DNA of 53,126 nucleotides from assembly GCA_902532475.1 (NCBI GenBank), contig CACAIE010000010.1, positions 1 through 53,126 of the forward strand, written 5' to 3'. A model generated the notes under the pieces. It was given only the letters and a program-made list of their open reading frames with translations. It did not search any database and had not been told where the DNA came from. Positions 25,522 to 34,116 of the stretch are shown piece after piece. Position 1 is the first letter of the stretch. Every line of letters begins with the position of its first letter. The translations under genes were made by a program, and so were the position numbers. The stretch comes from an uncultured SAR116 cluster alpha proteobacterium. GTDB lineage: Bacteria; Pseudomonadota; Alphaproteobacteria; Puniceispirillales; GCA-002684695.

Positions 25522-26020
25522 AAGCTTATATTGTTTAAAAATCTGGAAAACTTATAGCTTTGCTTTGATCAATTAATTTGCTAAAACTTGGCTTAACATT
25601 GTCTAGTATTGTCTTACCAAAACCTAACTGCTTTACTTCTTTAATTTTACCCAAAGCAAACGGCATTCTTCAAGTAAAAGAACAAGCATCAAGCATATCT
25701 GTCCTGCCAGTCCAACGTTGTATTTCAGATTGCATCCATTCTTTTTGAGTTTGAAGTAATTGAAAAGATTCGATCATATAACCATCAAAATCAAATTCAT
25801 TTCCATGTAGACCATGCACTTCCCAATTACCACATTCCTTATAAATAACTGAACTCCCCGAAATATTAAAAATCATTGGTGAGTTGAGTTTTCCATCATG
25901 TTTTATAGTTTGTCTGTTACAAAAATTATATTTTGATCCCCAAATTGGCCCATTTAAAATGTGATCATCTGACAAAATGCCTTTCCCATGCAATATTAAA
26001 TTTTCTCCGGGAATAAAGAT
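25522..26020. repeat. Left copy of a 499-bp direct repeat (protease gene fragment)
   Basis: Collinear without gaps with 31283-31781, offset 5761 bp, about 92% identical by eye (roughly 40 mismatches). It covers the last half of the serine protease gene. Homology stops sharply at 26020/31781. Confidence 0.85.
25535..26020 (-). pseudogene. Truncated and nonsense-mutated copy of the trypsin-like protease gene
   Basis: This fragment encodes the C-terminal half of the protein at 31296-32300 (IFIPGE onward). It lacks the signal peptide and the histidine and aspartate of the triad. It also carries an in-frame TGA shortly after MLDACSFT, where the intact copy reads MLDACSSSGRR; beyond it the frame stays open to the shared end KAISFPDF. 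The Ser loop is changed from SGSPVIY to SGSSVIY. No start with a ribosome site is present. The sequence from 26021 to the TRAP gene at 26152 shows no homology to the protease. The gap 25429-25534 is AT-rich and empty. Confidence 0.85.
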
Positions 26021-26151
26021 TGGCGAGTATTTCTTAGTTCAAAATTCTGATACGCCACACGATTTCTTTACGATGGTTGACAGCTTTCATTAAATACTGA
26101 ACAGTAAATTGAATGAAATAATAAAAAAGTAACTTTAGATTAGGAGGCATC

Positions 26152-27198
26152 ATGTTCAAAAATACATTAATTAGCACTTTATCTGGCTTAGCTTTGTTCA
26201 GCAGTGCTGTAAGCGCCCAGGTAAATCTGACCGCAGAGACAGCGAGTCCGGGTGGAGCGACGCATCTTTCACCAGCTCACATGACAGAAATTGCTGGCAC
26301 CAAAGGTATTGCCAACATTCAGTTAGCTGATGGTCAGACATTGACCAACTCAATCCAGAATGTGGCAGAGGGCAAAACTGACATTGCTGCAACTCCATAT
26401 ATCCTTCCATTTCTGATGAGCCGAGGTGTTGGGCCATATGGTTCTTTAGGAAAAGAAAAAGGAGCTGAACTCGCGGGGAATCTTAGGGCTATCAACCCTT
26501 TTACTTTGGGTATTTTTTTTCTATACGCGTATGACGCTAAAAATATTGGAGGATGGGATGACCTAAAAGGTCGCAAAATCTACAATGGACCGCCACGTGG
26601 TGGAGCTCTAACTAATGCGCGTAGCATGATTCAAATTATTACTGGTCTAAAAGATGGTGAAGATTATGAAGGCTTGCAGGTTAACTGGGGCCAGCAAGTT
26701 ACACTTGTAACAAGTGGTGAGCCTGATGCTATGGTATTGCCAGAGTTGTTTCCAGGATCAAATTTAACCTCTAGTACAGCTGCTGGAAAAATGACTGGCT
26801 GGTCAATGCCAAAAGTGGTGTATGAAGGCGAGACAATGCAAAAATATATGCAATCTCCTGGCAGTGCACCTTTCACTATTGAACTAGCCCAGTTGAATGC
26901 AATTATGGGAGACGACTGGAGTTTTGTATCAGAGGATGGAACTTTCAGAGCATTTGCTACTATCGGTGGCAATGTAGTCCACAAGGATATGGATGAAGAA
27001 CTCGTTTATAATCTAGTGTCGGCATATGTAGCTACTCTTGATGCTTTAAAAGCAAAAGCTCCTTTTGGTGATACAGTTGGCTTTGATGCGCCTATGCAAG
27101 GCATGTGTGGTAAAAATCCACTTAAATATCATCCTGGTGCAGCCCGCGCATGGATTGATGCAGGCTATAAGTTAGATGAGTGCGCATTAGTAAAATAA
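26152..27198 (+). CDS. TRAP transporter solute-binding protein, TAXI family
   Basis: Periplasmic binding protein of 348 residues with signal peptide (LFSSAVSAQ, cleavage near residue 22). The mature part follows the TAXI pattern: ATPYILPFLM, GWDDLKGRKIYNGPPRGG, and a late DAPMQGMCGKNPLKYHPGA. It delivers an unknown organic acid to the fused permease encoded next. TAGGAGG lies 5 bases before the ATG, and a TTGACA is seen at 26077-26082. Base composition is clearly richer in G+C than flanking genes, with codons such as GCG, CGC and CTG more frequent, suggesting transfer. A 12-bp hairpin separates it from the permease gene. Confidence 0.9.
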   Translation: MFKNTLISTLSGLALFSSAVSAQVNLTAETASPGGATHLSPAHMTEIAGTKGIANIQLADGQTLTNSIQNVAEGKTDIAATPYILPFLMSRGVGPYGSLGKEKGAELAGNLRAINPFTLGIFFLYAYDAKNIGGWDDLKGRKIYNGPPRGGALTNARSMIQIITGLKDGEDYEGLQVNWGQQVTLVTSGEPDAMVLPELFPGSNLTSSTAAGKMTGWSMPKVVYEGETMQKYMQSPGSAPFTIELAQLNAIMGDDWSFVSEDGTFRAFATIGGNVVHKDMDEELVYNLVSAYVATLDALKAKAPFGDTVGFDAPMQGMCGKNPLKYHPGAARAWIDAGYKLDECALVK

Positions 27199-27211
27199 AG
27201 CTGAATATAAA

Positions 27212-27241
27212 ATAAGTAGCACCTCAAATGGTGCTACTTAT
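27212..27241 (+). terminator. Strong hairpin between TAXI binding protein and permease genes
   Basis: ATAAGTAGCACC pairs perfectly with GGTGCTACTTAT around a 6-base loop, 14 bases after the stop codon. The following ATTTGTAAAAC is not a strong U-run, so it may act as a weak terminator or protect the upstream mRNA end, favouring binding-protein synthesis. Confidence 0.7.
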
Positions 27242-27265
27242 ATTTGTAAAACACTCAGGCTTTCA

Positions 27266-29602
27266 ATGTCAGATTCCTTTGAACAAAAGACAACCGAACC
27301 AGAATTTCCAAATAGGCTGGTCTATTTCCTAGCTCTCACATTTGTAGCTTTAGGCATTATTAACAGCACTCCACTTATTCCAGGTTGGGATGAGATGTGG
27401 CGTGGAATTACGGGTATCGAAAAACTTAAAATTAGAACATTCCCTACTGAATGGTTTTATCCGCTTATATTCTCATTGATGATGTTGTTGGTTGCTCTTC
27501 AGCATTCAATGTGGCGGTCTTGGAAGGGCACCAACAAAGCAATATTTGGAGCTTTTATGGATATCGCACTTGTTGTTTCCGCCGTAGCTGTTTCACTCAC
27601 ATATCTAATTGAGATTGATAGTGTATGCCTGATCGACCTGATGAGTGGCGAGCGTGCCAGAATTATGGCAGAGACATTGAAAGCAGAAATTGAATTTGCT
27701 GAAACGATGGGGTTGCCAAAACCTGACACTGTTGATGATCCCAAATGTGTCAGCACAACAGGAGTTTGGCTGGTTGCAATCATGGCGTCTGCACTGATCG
27801 TTTTTCTGGGCTACAACATCAAGGTATGGGGTTTTCCACTAGTCGCCATTTCGCTTGGTATAGCTGTCTATACCATTGTCACTGTACTGGTATGGTATTT
27901 TCACGGCCCTGATGGCATCAATAAATATTTTATGACCAAATTGGGTGGTGAACCCCGGACATTTCTAGATGGTGTTCCCAATGTCCATGATGCGTTAGTG
28001 AATAATGCGTCTGGGTTTCTTGGACGTTTTATGCATGTGATAATGAATGTGGTCTTTCCCTATATAATTTTAGGGGCGCTTTTTGGTAAATCTGCCGGAG
28101 GCCAAACACTGATTAAACTAGCTTTTCGTTGGACGCGCAAATTACGTGGAGGGCCAGCGCATGCGGCAATCATTAGTTCAGCTATGTTTGGAACAATAAC
28201 AGGAGGGCCGATTGTTAATGTTCTATCCACAGGTGTTCTGACAATACCAATGATGATCAAAAGGGGTTTTTCCCGCGTGTTTGCAGGCGGCATGGAGGCC
28301 GCAGCTTCATCTGGTGGTTCGATTATGCCACCTGTGATGGGTGTTGCAGCCTTCATCCTTGCGGCTATGACTGCGGTTCCCTATAGGGATGTAATCATCG
28401 CTGCGACGTTGCCGGCGCTGGCATATTTTCTGTGTCTGTTTCTGAGCGCTTCATTCCAATCACGCAAACAAGGCATCAATGCCTTTGGTGCATTGACCGA
28501 CGAGATGCGAATAAGTGGCCAAGATGTCCTGCACCTTTGCCAAATCATACTGCCAATGCTTTTGATATTGTTTTTGTTACTCACACCAAAAGATATTGTG
28601 GGATGTGGGTTTTTCGCCTCCCTCTTTGGTGCTGAATCAGTTGTTGAAAATGGGCGTTGCACAGTCATTTCACTTCCTTGGATTTTTCAGATCTTTCAAA
28701 ACGCTGCTGGTGATGCAGGATCGACAGGTTGGTGGGCCGCAGCTCTAGTAGCGGTATTACTTTTCCTTGATAAAGATTTCCGATCCAAGCCAGTTAAACT
28801 TTTGGACGCTTTGGCAGAATCGGGTATAACTATATCGACACTATATCTGATGTTTCTTGCAGTTACTGTGATTGATGTGTGCCTCAATTTTACTGGCCTC
28901 TCAAAATTTGTCGCGATTGATGTGCTTCGATTTTTGCTGTCATTCGACCTGGGTGGTGAGGGGGCAGTTTTCTTTCAGTTTTTTGCCCTTCTGATGACCA
29001 TGTTGCTTGCAGTTCTGTTGGGAATGGGGATGCCTGCGGTACCAGCTTATGTAAATGTTGCCCTTTTAATGGGCCCCCTTTTGGTAGGGCTTGGCATCGC
29101 CACTTTTACGGCACATATGTTCATTTTTTACTTTGCAGTGGCGTCGGCGATCACGCCGCCAGTGGCGCTTGCCGCCTTTGCAGCTTCAACAATTACCAAA
29201 GCTGAACCGATGGCCACAGGTTTCAGTGCAGTCAGGTCTGGGATTGTGATGTTCACAATTCCTTTCGTTTTCGCTTTCTACCCAGAACTTCTACTTATCG
29301 ATCAAGCCCTGATTGATCCAACAAGCCCAACAAATGCTCCACTTCCCGGATATGAGAATGGTATCGACTTTGTCGGGCTGGCCTGGTTGCTGGTGCGTTT
29401 GATTGCATCGCTGTATCTCGTTGCAACAGCGCTGGCACAATTTGACTCGAAATCACTGAGGTTGGTGGAAGTCTTCACACGTCTTGTTTTGGCTTTAGCA
29501 ATTCTCATGAAACCTGAGGCCATTCATTTCGCCGCCTTGATTTTTTCGGCTGGCCTTTTGGCCTTGCACATATGGAGAGCACGTCGTGTGACCTCTAGTT
29601 GA
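27266..29602 (+). CDS. TRAP transporter fused permease (DctQM, 4TM/12TM)
   Basis: Inner-membrane protein of 778 residues in which the small DctQ-like part (N-terminal, about 4 helices) and the large DctM-like part (12 helices) are fused, as usual for TAXI systems. Typical stretches are GGPAHAAIISSAMFGTITGG, AASSGGSIMPPVMGVAAFI and GMGMPAVPAYVNVALLMGP. Charged loops around residues 120-160 carry ECM-like inserts. The substrate is unknown. G+C is high: 36 of 60 bases on the line from 28261, against about 25-35% in native genes. With its binding protein it forms the foreign-looking core of this region, and the composition drops back in the next gene. Confidence 0.92.
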   Translation: MSDSFEQKTTEPEFPNRLVYFLALTFVALGIINSTPLIPGWDEMWRGITGIEKLKIRTFPTEWFYPLIFSLMMLLVALQHSMWRSWKGTNKAIFGAFMDIALVVSAVAVSLTYLIEIDSVCLIDLMSGERARIMAETLKAEIEFAETMGLPKPDTVDDPKCVSTTGVWLVAIMASALIVFLGYNIKVWGFPLVAISLGIAVYTIVTVLVWYFHGPDGINKYFMTKLGGEPRTFLDGVPNVHDALVNNASGFLGRFMHVIMNVVFPYIILGALFGKSAGGQTLIKLAFRWTRKLRGGPAHAAIISSAMFGTITGGPIVNVLSTGVLTIPMMIKRGFSRVFAGGMEAAASSGGSIMPPVMGVAAFILAAMTAVPYRDVIIAATLPALAYFLCLFLSASFQSRKQGINAFGALTDEMRISGQDVLHLCQIILPMLLILFLLLTPKDIVGCGFFASLFGAESVVENGRCTVISLPWIFQIFQNAAGDAGSTGWWAAALVAVLLFLDKDFRSKPVKLLDALAESGITISTLYLMFLAVTVIDVCLNFTGLSKFVAIDVLRFLLSFDLGGEGAVFFQFFALLMTMLLAVLLGMGMPAVPAYVNVALLMGPLLVGLGIATFTAHMFIFYFAVASAITPPVALAAFAASTITKAEPMATGFSAVRSGIVMFTIPFVFAFYPELLLIDQALIDPTSPTNAPLPGYENGIDFVGLAWLLVRLIASLYLVATALAQFDSKSLRLVEVFTRLVLALAILMKPEAIHFAALIFSAGLLALHIWRARRVTSS

Positions 29603-29624
29603 TCAATATAATGCGGTTTTTGCT

Positions 29625-31232
29625 CTAGTTACCAGATAAAATCTCATCAGCACATATATCAGCTATCATCATAGTTGGCGCGTTGGTATTACCTGAAATC
29701 AACCTAGGCATTATGGAACAATCTGCAACTCGCAATCCTTCTACTCCCCTTACTCGTAAACTTAAATCAACGACTGATGATTTGTCCGGTCCCATGCGAC
29801 AAGTACCAGAAGGATGAAAAATTGTTCGGGCTTGTTTTCGAATGGCATCATCGAATGTATTGGAGCCAACTTTAGTACTTACAGATGGACCTGGCCAGAT
29901 TTCCTCTCCAACTACACTTTTGATTTCTGGTTGATCAAAAATTTTTTGTGCTATTCTTACACCACGTCTTAGCGTATCTAAATCAGCTTCTTTATCAAGC
30001 ATAGAGGTAACAAAACGAGGATTATCATAGGAATTCTTTGATTTCAAAGTTAAGCGGCCACGAGATTTGGGGCGCATTGTCATTGGATGTATTTGAATAG
30101 CATGAAAAGGCAAAGGGGGGTCTCCAGGTAAACCTGGGGCAAAGGGAGCAAAATTATATTGAATATCAGGACGACCACCGCCATTTGAATCAACACACGC
30201 ACCAGCTTGGAGTAAATTTGAGGTAAGCAAACCTTTATTTAAAATAAAATAATTAAAACTATTTTTTAAAGCTTTTAGCCCTTTATCTTCACCATACAGT
30301 CCATTTACATTTTTTAAGCGCCTTGTGACTGGTGCTCCAACATGATCTTGATAATTTGCACCTACTTCATTTGAATCATAAATCACATCTATACCATGCC
30401 TTAATAATTCATTTGCAGAACCAATGCCAGAGAGCATTAATAATTTTGGGCTATGAAATGATCCTGAAGTCAAAATAATCTCATTATTAGCCTTTATACA
30501 GTAGTCTTTTCCAAATTGATCTTTTGCTTCAACATTTATTGCTTTTCTATTTTGAAAGCATATTCGATTAGCCTCTAAGTTTGTAAAAATCTTCAAATTT
30601 TCTCGCCATTTTTCAGGCTTCAAAAAACATGTGGCTGCTGATTGTCTTTTCCCTTTGTATGCATTTACTTGATACCAACCAACGCCATCTTGTGATGATC
30701 CATTAAAATCATAGCTTCTTTTTATACCTGCTGAAACTGAAGCATTTATCAGAGCAGAGGACAAAGGATGGGGGCAAGAAGGATCAGAGACTATTAGCTT
30801 TCCATTTTGCCCATGATAATTGTCTTTAATTCGTGTATTTTTTTCTTGTTTAATAAAAGTTGGAAGGACTTTAGAGTACGACCACCCTTTACAGCCATCA
30901 AGATTCTCCCAATCGTCATAATCTTGGTGTTGACCACGCATATAGATCATCCCATTTATAGAAGATCCGCCACCTAGAACTCGTCCTTGAGGCACAACAA
31001 ATGGCTTACCATTTAATGTATCATCCGGTTCTGAGATAACAGTATCTGCATCAGGGGATGGGAGAACCCTAAAGAAAGTGGCAGGTATGTGTATCCATCT
31101 ATTTAAATCATTTCTACCTCTTTCAAGTAAAACTACTCTTTTATTTGACCCAGACGCCAACCTGGCAGCAAGAATGCTTCCAGCACTTCCTCCACCAATA
31201 ATTACATAATCTGCTTCAAATTTCTCGCTCAT
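29625..31232 (-). CDS. GMC-family FAD-dependent oxidoreductase (choline/alcohol dehydrogenase-like)
   Basis: Flavoenzyme of 535 residues. It shows the FAD motif IIGGGSAGSILAARL, GMC signature 1 (VLGGGSSINGMIYMRG), signature 2 (GSFHSPKLLMLSGIG), the catalytic histidine in IFHPSGTCRMG and the second in the SGNTNAPTMMIA region (asparagine here, as in many family members). It would oxidise an alcohol to an aldehyde; betaine, polyethylene glycol and long-chain alcohol dehydrogenases all belong here. TTG 31238 and ATG 31232 are possible starts. TGAGGT is about 9 bases before the ATG, which is chosen. It is convergent with the TRAP operon, and its composition is native (AT-rich). Confidence 0.9.
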   Translation of the reverse strand: MSEKFEADYVIIGGGSAGSILAARLASGSNKRVVLLERGRNDLNRWIHIPATFFRVLPSPDADTVISEPDDTLNGKPFVVPQGRVLGGGSSINGMIYMRGQHQDYDDWENLDGCKGWSYSKVLPTFIKQEKNTRIKDNYHGQNGKLIVSDPSCPHPLSSALINASVSAGIKRSYDFNGSSQDGVGWYQVNAYKGKRQSAATCFLKPEKWRENLKIFTNLEANRICFQNRKAINVEAKDQFGKDYCIKANNEIILTSGSFHSPKLLMLSGIGSANELLRHGIDVIYDSNEVGANYQDHVGAPVTRRLKNVNGLYGEDKGLKALKNSFNYFILNKGLLTSNLLQAGACVDSNGGGRPDIQYNFAPFAPGLPGDPPLPFHAIQIHPMTMRPKSRGRLTLKSKNSYDNPRFVTSMLDKEADLDTLRRGVRIAQKIFDQPEIKSVVGEEIWPGPSVSTKVGSNTFDDAIRKQARTIFHPSGTCRMGPDKSSVVDLSLRVRGVEGLRVADCSIMPRLISGNTNAPTMMIADICADEILSGN

Positions 31233-31282
31233 ACACAATAGACCTCAATATTTATACCAATATTAAATTAAAGTTTATATCG

Positions 31283-31781
31283 AAACTTATTTTGTTTAAA
31301 AATCTGGAAAACTTATAGCTTTGCTTTGATCAATTAATTTACAAAAACTTGGCTTAACATAGTCTAGTATTGTTTTACCACAACCTAACTGCTTTACTTC
31401 TTTAATTTTACCCAAAGCAAACGATCTTCTTCCGGAAGAAGAACAAGCATCAAGCATATCTGTCCTGCCCGTCCAACGTTGTATTTCAGATTGCATCCAT
31501 TCTTTTTGAGTTTGAAGTAATTGAAGAGATTCAAACATATAACCATCAAAATCAAATCCATTTCCATGTAAACCATGCACTGCCCAATTACCACATTCCT
31601 TATAAATAACTGGACTCCCCGAAGTATCAAAAATCATTGGTGGGTTAAACTTTCCATCATGTTTTATAGTTTGCCTGGTACAAGAATTATATTTTGATCC
31701 CCAAATTGGCCCATTTAAAATGTGGTCATCTGACAATATTCCTTTCCCATGTAATGGTAAATCTTCTCCGGGAATAAAGAT
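31283..31781. repeat. Right copy of the 499-bp direct repeat
   Basis: Part of the intact protease gene plus about 13 bases after its stop. It matches 25522-26020 without any insertion or deletion, in the same orientation. Confidence 0.85.
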
Positions 31782-32300
31782 ATGTTTGGCCATTGTATTA
31801 ATCTTTGGAATATCACTAGCAATTGGAATGGGTTCAATTTTAATTTGATTATTACATTTACTACAATTTCTATCTACGTGAGCGATCATGATATCATAAC
31901 CAGGAGGATGCCCTGTCGCTCGAATAGAGATATCCAAAACTTTTGCAATAATATTTTTTTCTGGATATTCTTTTCCAGACACAACATACATGTCCTTTTT
32001 ATTATGCTTCCAATCAGCAGCAGGATTAGTTGAGGCATCAGAACCGCATCGTGGGATGCTACCTTTCTCTTCAGGACTATATCCTAAAATATGACCCTGG
32101 GATAAAATAATATCTTCTTCAATAAAAGTTACATTAGCTCCCCAAAGATCTGACCCCATTGCAATTCTGGCTTGAAAAGAATATTCGTTTTTCAAATCTG
32201 GAATACCGCAATTTTTATTACACTTTAAAACATTGGGTTCACTATACGCAGAGCAGGATATTAAGATGAATAAAATTATAAATGAGCAGAAAAATTTCAT
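31296..32300 (-). CDS. Secreted trypsin-like serine protease, probable lipoprotein
   Basis: Protein of 334 residues with a hydrophobic leader ending LFILISCSAYSE; LISC fits a lipobox, so the mature protein may be lipid-anchored. The chymotrypsin fold is suggested by three ordered motifs: ILSQGHIL (likely triad histidine), YDIMIAHV (aspartate) and DTSGSPVIY (serine, replacing GDSGGP). Many cysteines (CNKNCG, CSKCN, CSS, CGK, FCK) suggest disulphide bonds. The overall similarity to known proteases is weak; the triad call is inference from motif order. A mutated half copy lies at 25535-26020. No ribosome site is obvious before the ATG. Confidence 0.75.
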   Translation of the reverse strand: MKFFCSFIILFILISCSAYSEPNVLKCNKNCGIPDLKNEYSFQARIAMGSDLWGANVTFIEEDIILSQGHILGYSPEEKGSIPRCGSDASTNPAADWKHNKKDMYVVSGKEYPEKNIIAKVLDISIRATGHPPGYDIMIAHVDRNCSKCNNQIKIEPIPIASDIPKINTMAKHIFIPGEDLPLHGKGILSDDHILNGPIWGSKYNSCTRQTIKHDGKFNPPMIFDTSGSPVIYKECGNWAVHGLHGNGFDFDGYMFESLQLLQTQKEWMQSEIQRWTGRTDMLDACSSSGRRSFALGKIKEVKQLGCGKTILDYVKPSFCKLIDQSKAISFPDF

Positions 32301-32414
32301 AAACCAACAATAATATAAATAATAATTATTACAATTTATCTTAATTAAATTTATACAATATTGCTTAACTCTTAAATTAATTTTATAAAATCAAACTAAA
32401 TATTATCTAATCCT

Positions 32415-32984
32415 ATGAAGATTAATAATTTAAATATAAGTCATTCAGCTATGAAAAATGAGAACTATATTTTTTACTTTGGATATGGTGCAAACATGTC
32501 GGTTGAATATCTTCAGAACAGAAGAAGGGTATTTCCTTCTCAAACTAAACCGTGTAAATTATTAGGGTTTAAACTAATAATGAATATGGAGGGACCTAAT
32601 TTTCTTGAACCTAGTTTTGCTAATATAATCAAGGATAAAAAAGGAAGCCTTGAGGGTATACTCCATAGAATTACAAACAAAGAACTCAAACAAATTATTA
32701 ATTCTGAGGGTGAAGAATATGAAGTGACTGATATTTTAGTAAATATTAATTCAAAATTAATAAAAGCCAAGACCCTAATTTATAAAACCAACAATAAAGC
32801 CAATATTCCTCCCTCTAAAAGGTATATGAAAATATTGATTGAAGCAGCAATAAATAATGGACTTAGTTATGGTTATATTCAAAAACTCAAGGAGCAACCG
32901 TACGTATATTTTCCTGTACTTTCCGAAATTTTTTCTATCTTTATATTTTTTTGGGTTCGGACAAGGTCAAAAATTACAAGTTAA
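32415..32984 (+). CDS. Gamma-glutamylcyclotransferase-like (AIG2/GGCT fold) protein
   Basis: Protein of 189 residues. YFGYGANMSVEYL holds the substrate-binding YGxNM motif, and the glutamates in NSEGEEYEV (about 98-101) are placed for the catalytic acid/base. GGCT-fold enzymes release 5-oxoproline from gamma-glutamyl amines or peptides. The ATG at 32415 gives a short extension before the domain; ATG 32451, directly before KNENYIFYFGYG, is an alternative, and neither has a clear ribosome site. The C-terminus ends with a hydrophobic stretch (SIFIFFWV) that might associate with membrane. It is convergent with the NDUFS4-like gene, 3 bases apart. Confidence 0.8.
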   Translation: MKINNLNISHSAMKNENYIFYFGYGANMSVEYLQNRRRVFPSQTKPCKLLGFKLIMNMEGPNFLEPSFANIIKDKKGSLEGILHRITNKELKQIINSEGEEYEVTDILVNINSKLIKAKTLIYKTNNKANIPPSKRYMKILIEAAINNGLSYGYIQKLKEQPYVYFPVLSEIFSIFIFFWVRTRSKITS

Positions 32985-32987
32985 TTT

Positions 32988-33293
32988 TTAATGTGTCCAA
33001 GTTTCTTTTCTGTTAAATGCAAAATTATCCGCATATGCTTTTGGTTTTATTTTCCTTTCTTTTGGTTGGGCCAATTGAAAATTAATACCATTTTTTTCAG
33101 CATATTTTATTGCGTCTTCCCGTGAACTAAATTTGATTTTTACTTGTTTTTGAGTATCACTTCCTGATTGCCATCCCATAAGAGGTTCCCTTTTAGTAGC
33201 AGAATTTTGAAAAAATTCTAAAACCCACTTATCTGTTTTAGCTCTTCCAGATTGCATTGCAGTTTTTGAAGGTTTGTAAATACGTGCAGTCAT
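32988..33293 (-). CDS. NDUFS4-like accessory subunit of NADH:ubiquinone oxidoreductase
   Basis: Protein of 101 residues matching the ETC complex I subunit conserved region. Features are ARIYKPSKTAMQSG, KWVLEF, LMGWQSGSDTQKQVKIKF and the ending KAYADNFAFNRKETWTH, which is strongly conserved up to human NDUFS4. It is an accessory subunit on the peripheral arm near the NADH-oxidising module, found in alphaproteobacteria and mitochondria. That supports the taxonomic reading of the window. It sits 19 bases downstream of the aldolase gene on the same strand and may share its transcript. Confidence 0.93.
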   Translation of the reverse strand: MTARIYKPSKTAMQSGRAKTDKWVLEFFQNSATKREPLMGWQSGSDTQKQVKIKFSSREDAIKYAEKNGINFQLAQPKERKIKPKAYADNFAFNRKETWTH

Positions 33294-33312
33294 TTTCCCA
33301 CTCAGTTATATC

Positions 33313-34089
33313 TCACTCTATGCCATTTCTAAATTCATTTATACTATTTGATGCCGCACTTGCAAGTAGTCTCGTGTCTGAGTTCAAAGTTACTAGATCA
33401 AAACCCCATTTAACTGCTGTAATTGCGTAAGATGTTTTTACACAATGAAGACAAGCCTTTTTATTTGCTTTTTTTGCCTCATTTAGAATAATTTTTATTC
33501 TATCAATCATTTCTTCCTCTTGCCTATCCATACCAGGAGCTAATCTCCCTTGTGTGGTTCCTAGTGTTAAGTCTGCAGGACCAATGTAAACTGCATCCAA
33601 TCCTGGAGTTTGAATTATTTCTGTAAGATTTTTCATTGCATCTTCAGTTTCAATCATAGCTATACACAGAACCTCTTCATTTGCAGATTGATAGTATTCA
33701 GAACCATTGACAATATTTTGCCTGGTTGGTCCAAAACTCCTGTTTCCTAAAGGTGGATACTTCATAAAGGAAACAAATTTTTCAGCTTCCTTTTTATTGT
33801 TGATCATAGGACAAATAATCCCTGAGGCCCCTGCATCAAGAGCTTTCATTATGTAACTTGGGTCAAGCCATGGAACTCTAACAATTGGAATCACATCTGA
33901 TCCAGTAATTGCTTGAAGCATTCCTAATAAATCTGGGAAATCTATTAACCCGTGCTGCATATCAATAGTCAGGCTATCATAATTTTGGCGAGACATAATT
34001 TCTGCTGTAAAGCTACAATTAATAGAAAGCCAACCATTAAGTGCAGGCTTATGATTTTCCCATATCTCTTTTAATTTATTTTTTTGCAT
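33313..34089 (-). CDS. HpcH/HpaI-family aldolase (2-keto-3-deoxy acid type)
   Basis: Class II, metal-dependent aldolase of 258 residues. SLTIDMQHGLIDF, the metal-binding glutamate in AMIETEDAMKNL and the DAVYIGPADLTLG stretch with the second metal ligand are all present. Family enzymes split 4-hydroxy-2-oxo acids such as 4-hydroxy-2-oxoheptanedioate or 2-keto-3-deoxy-L-rhamnonate into pyruvate and an aldehyde. The exact substrate is not readable. It follows the flavoprotein gene by 27 bases on the same strand, so the two could be one transcript. Confidence 0.9.
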   Translation of the reverse strand: MQKNKLKEIWENHKPALNGWLSINCSFTAEIMSRQNYDSLTIDMQHGLIDFPDLLGMLQAITGSDVIPIVRVPWLDPSYIMKALDAGASGIICPMINNKKEAEKFVSFMKYPPLGNRSFGPTRQNIVNGSEYYQSANEEVLCIAMIETEDAMKNLTEIIQTPGLDAVYIGPADLTLGTTQGRLAPGMDRQEEEMIDRIKIILNEAKKANKKACLHCVKTSYAITAVKWGFDLVTLNSDTRLLASAASNSINEFRNGIE

Positions 34090-34116
34090 AAATTTACTTT
34101 CAATTAGGTGAAAACA

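Noticed and set aside
25352-32300. Attachment-site copy of the tRNA-Arg 3' end and an integrase
   Set aside because: No repeated tRNA fragment was found by eye near 29605, 31240 or 32300, and no integrase or transposase is present.
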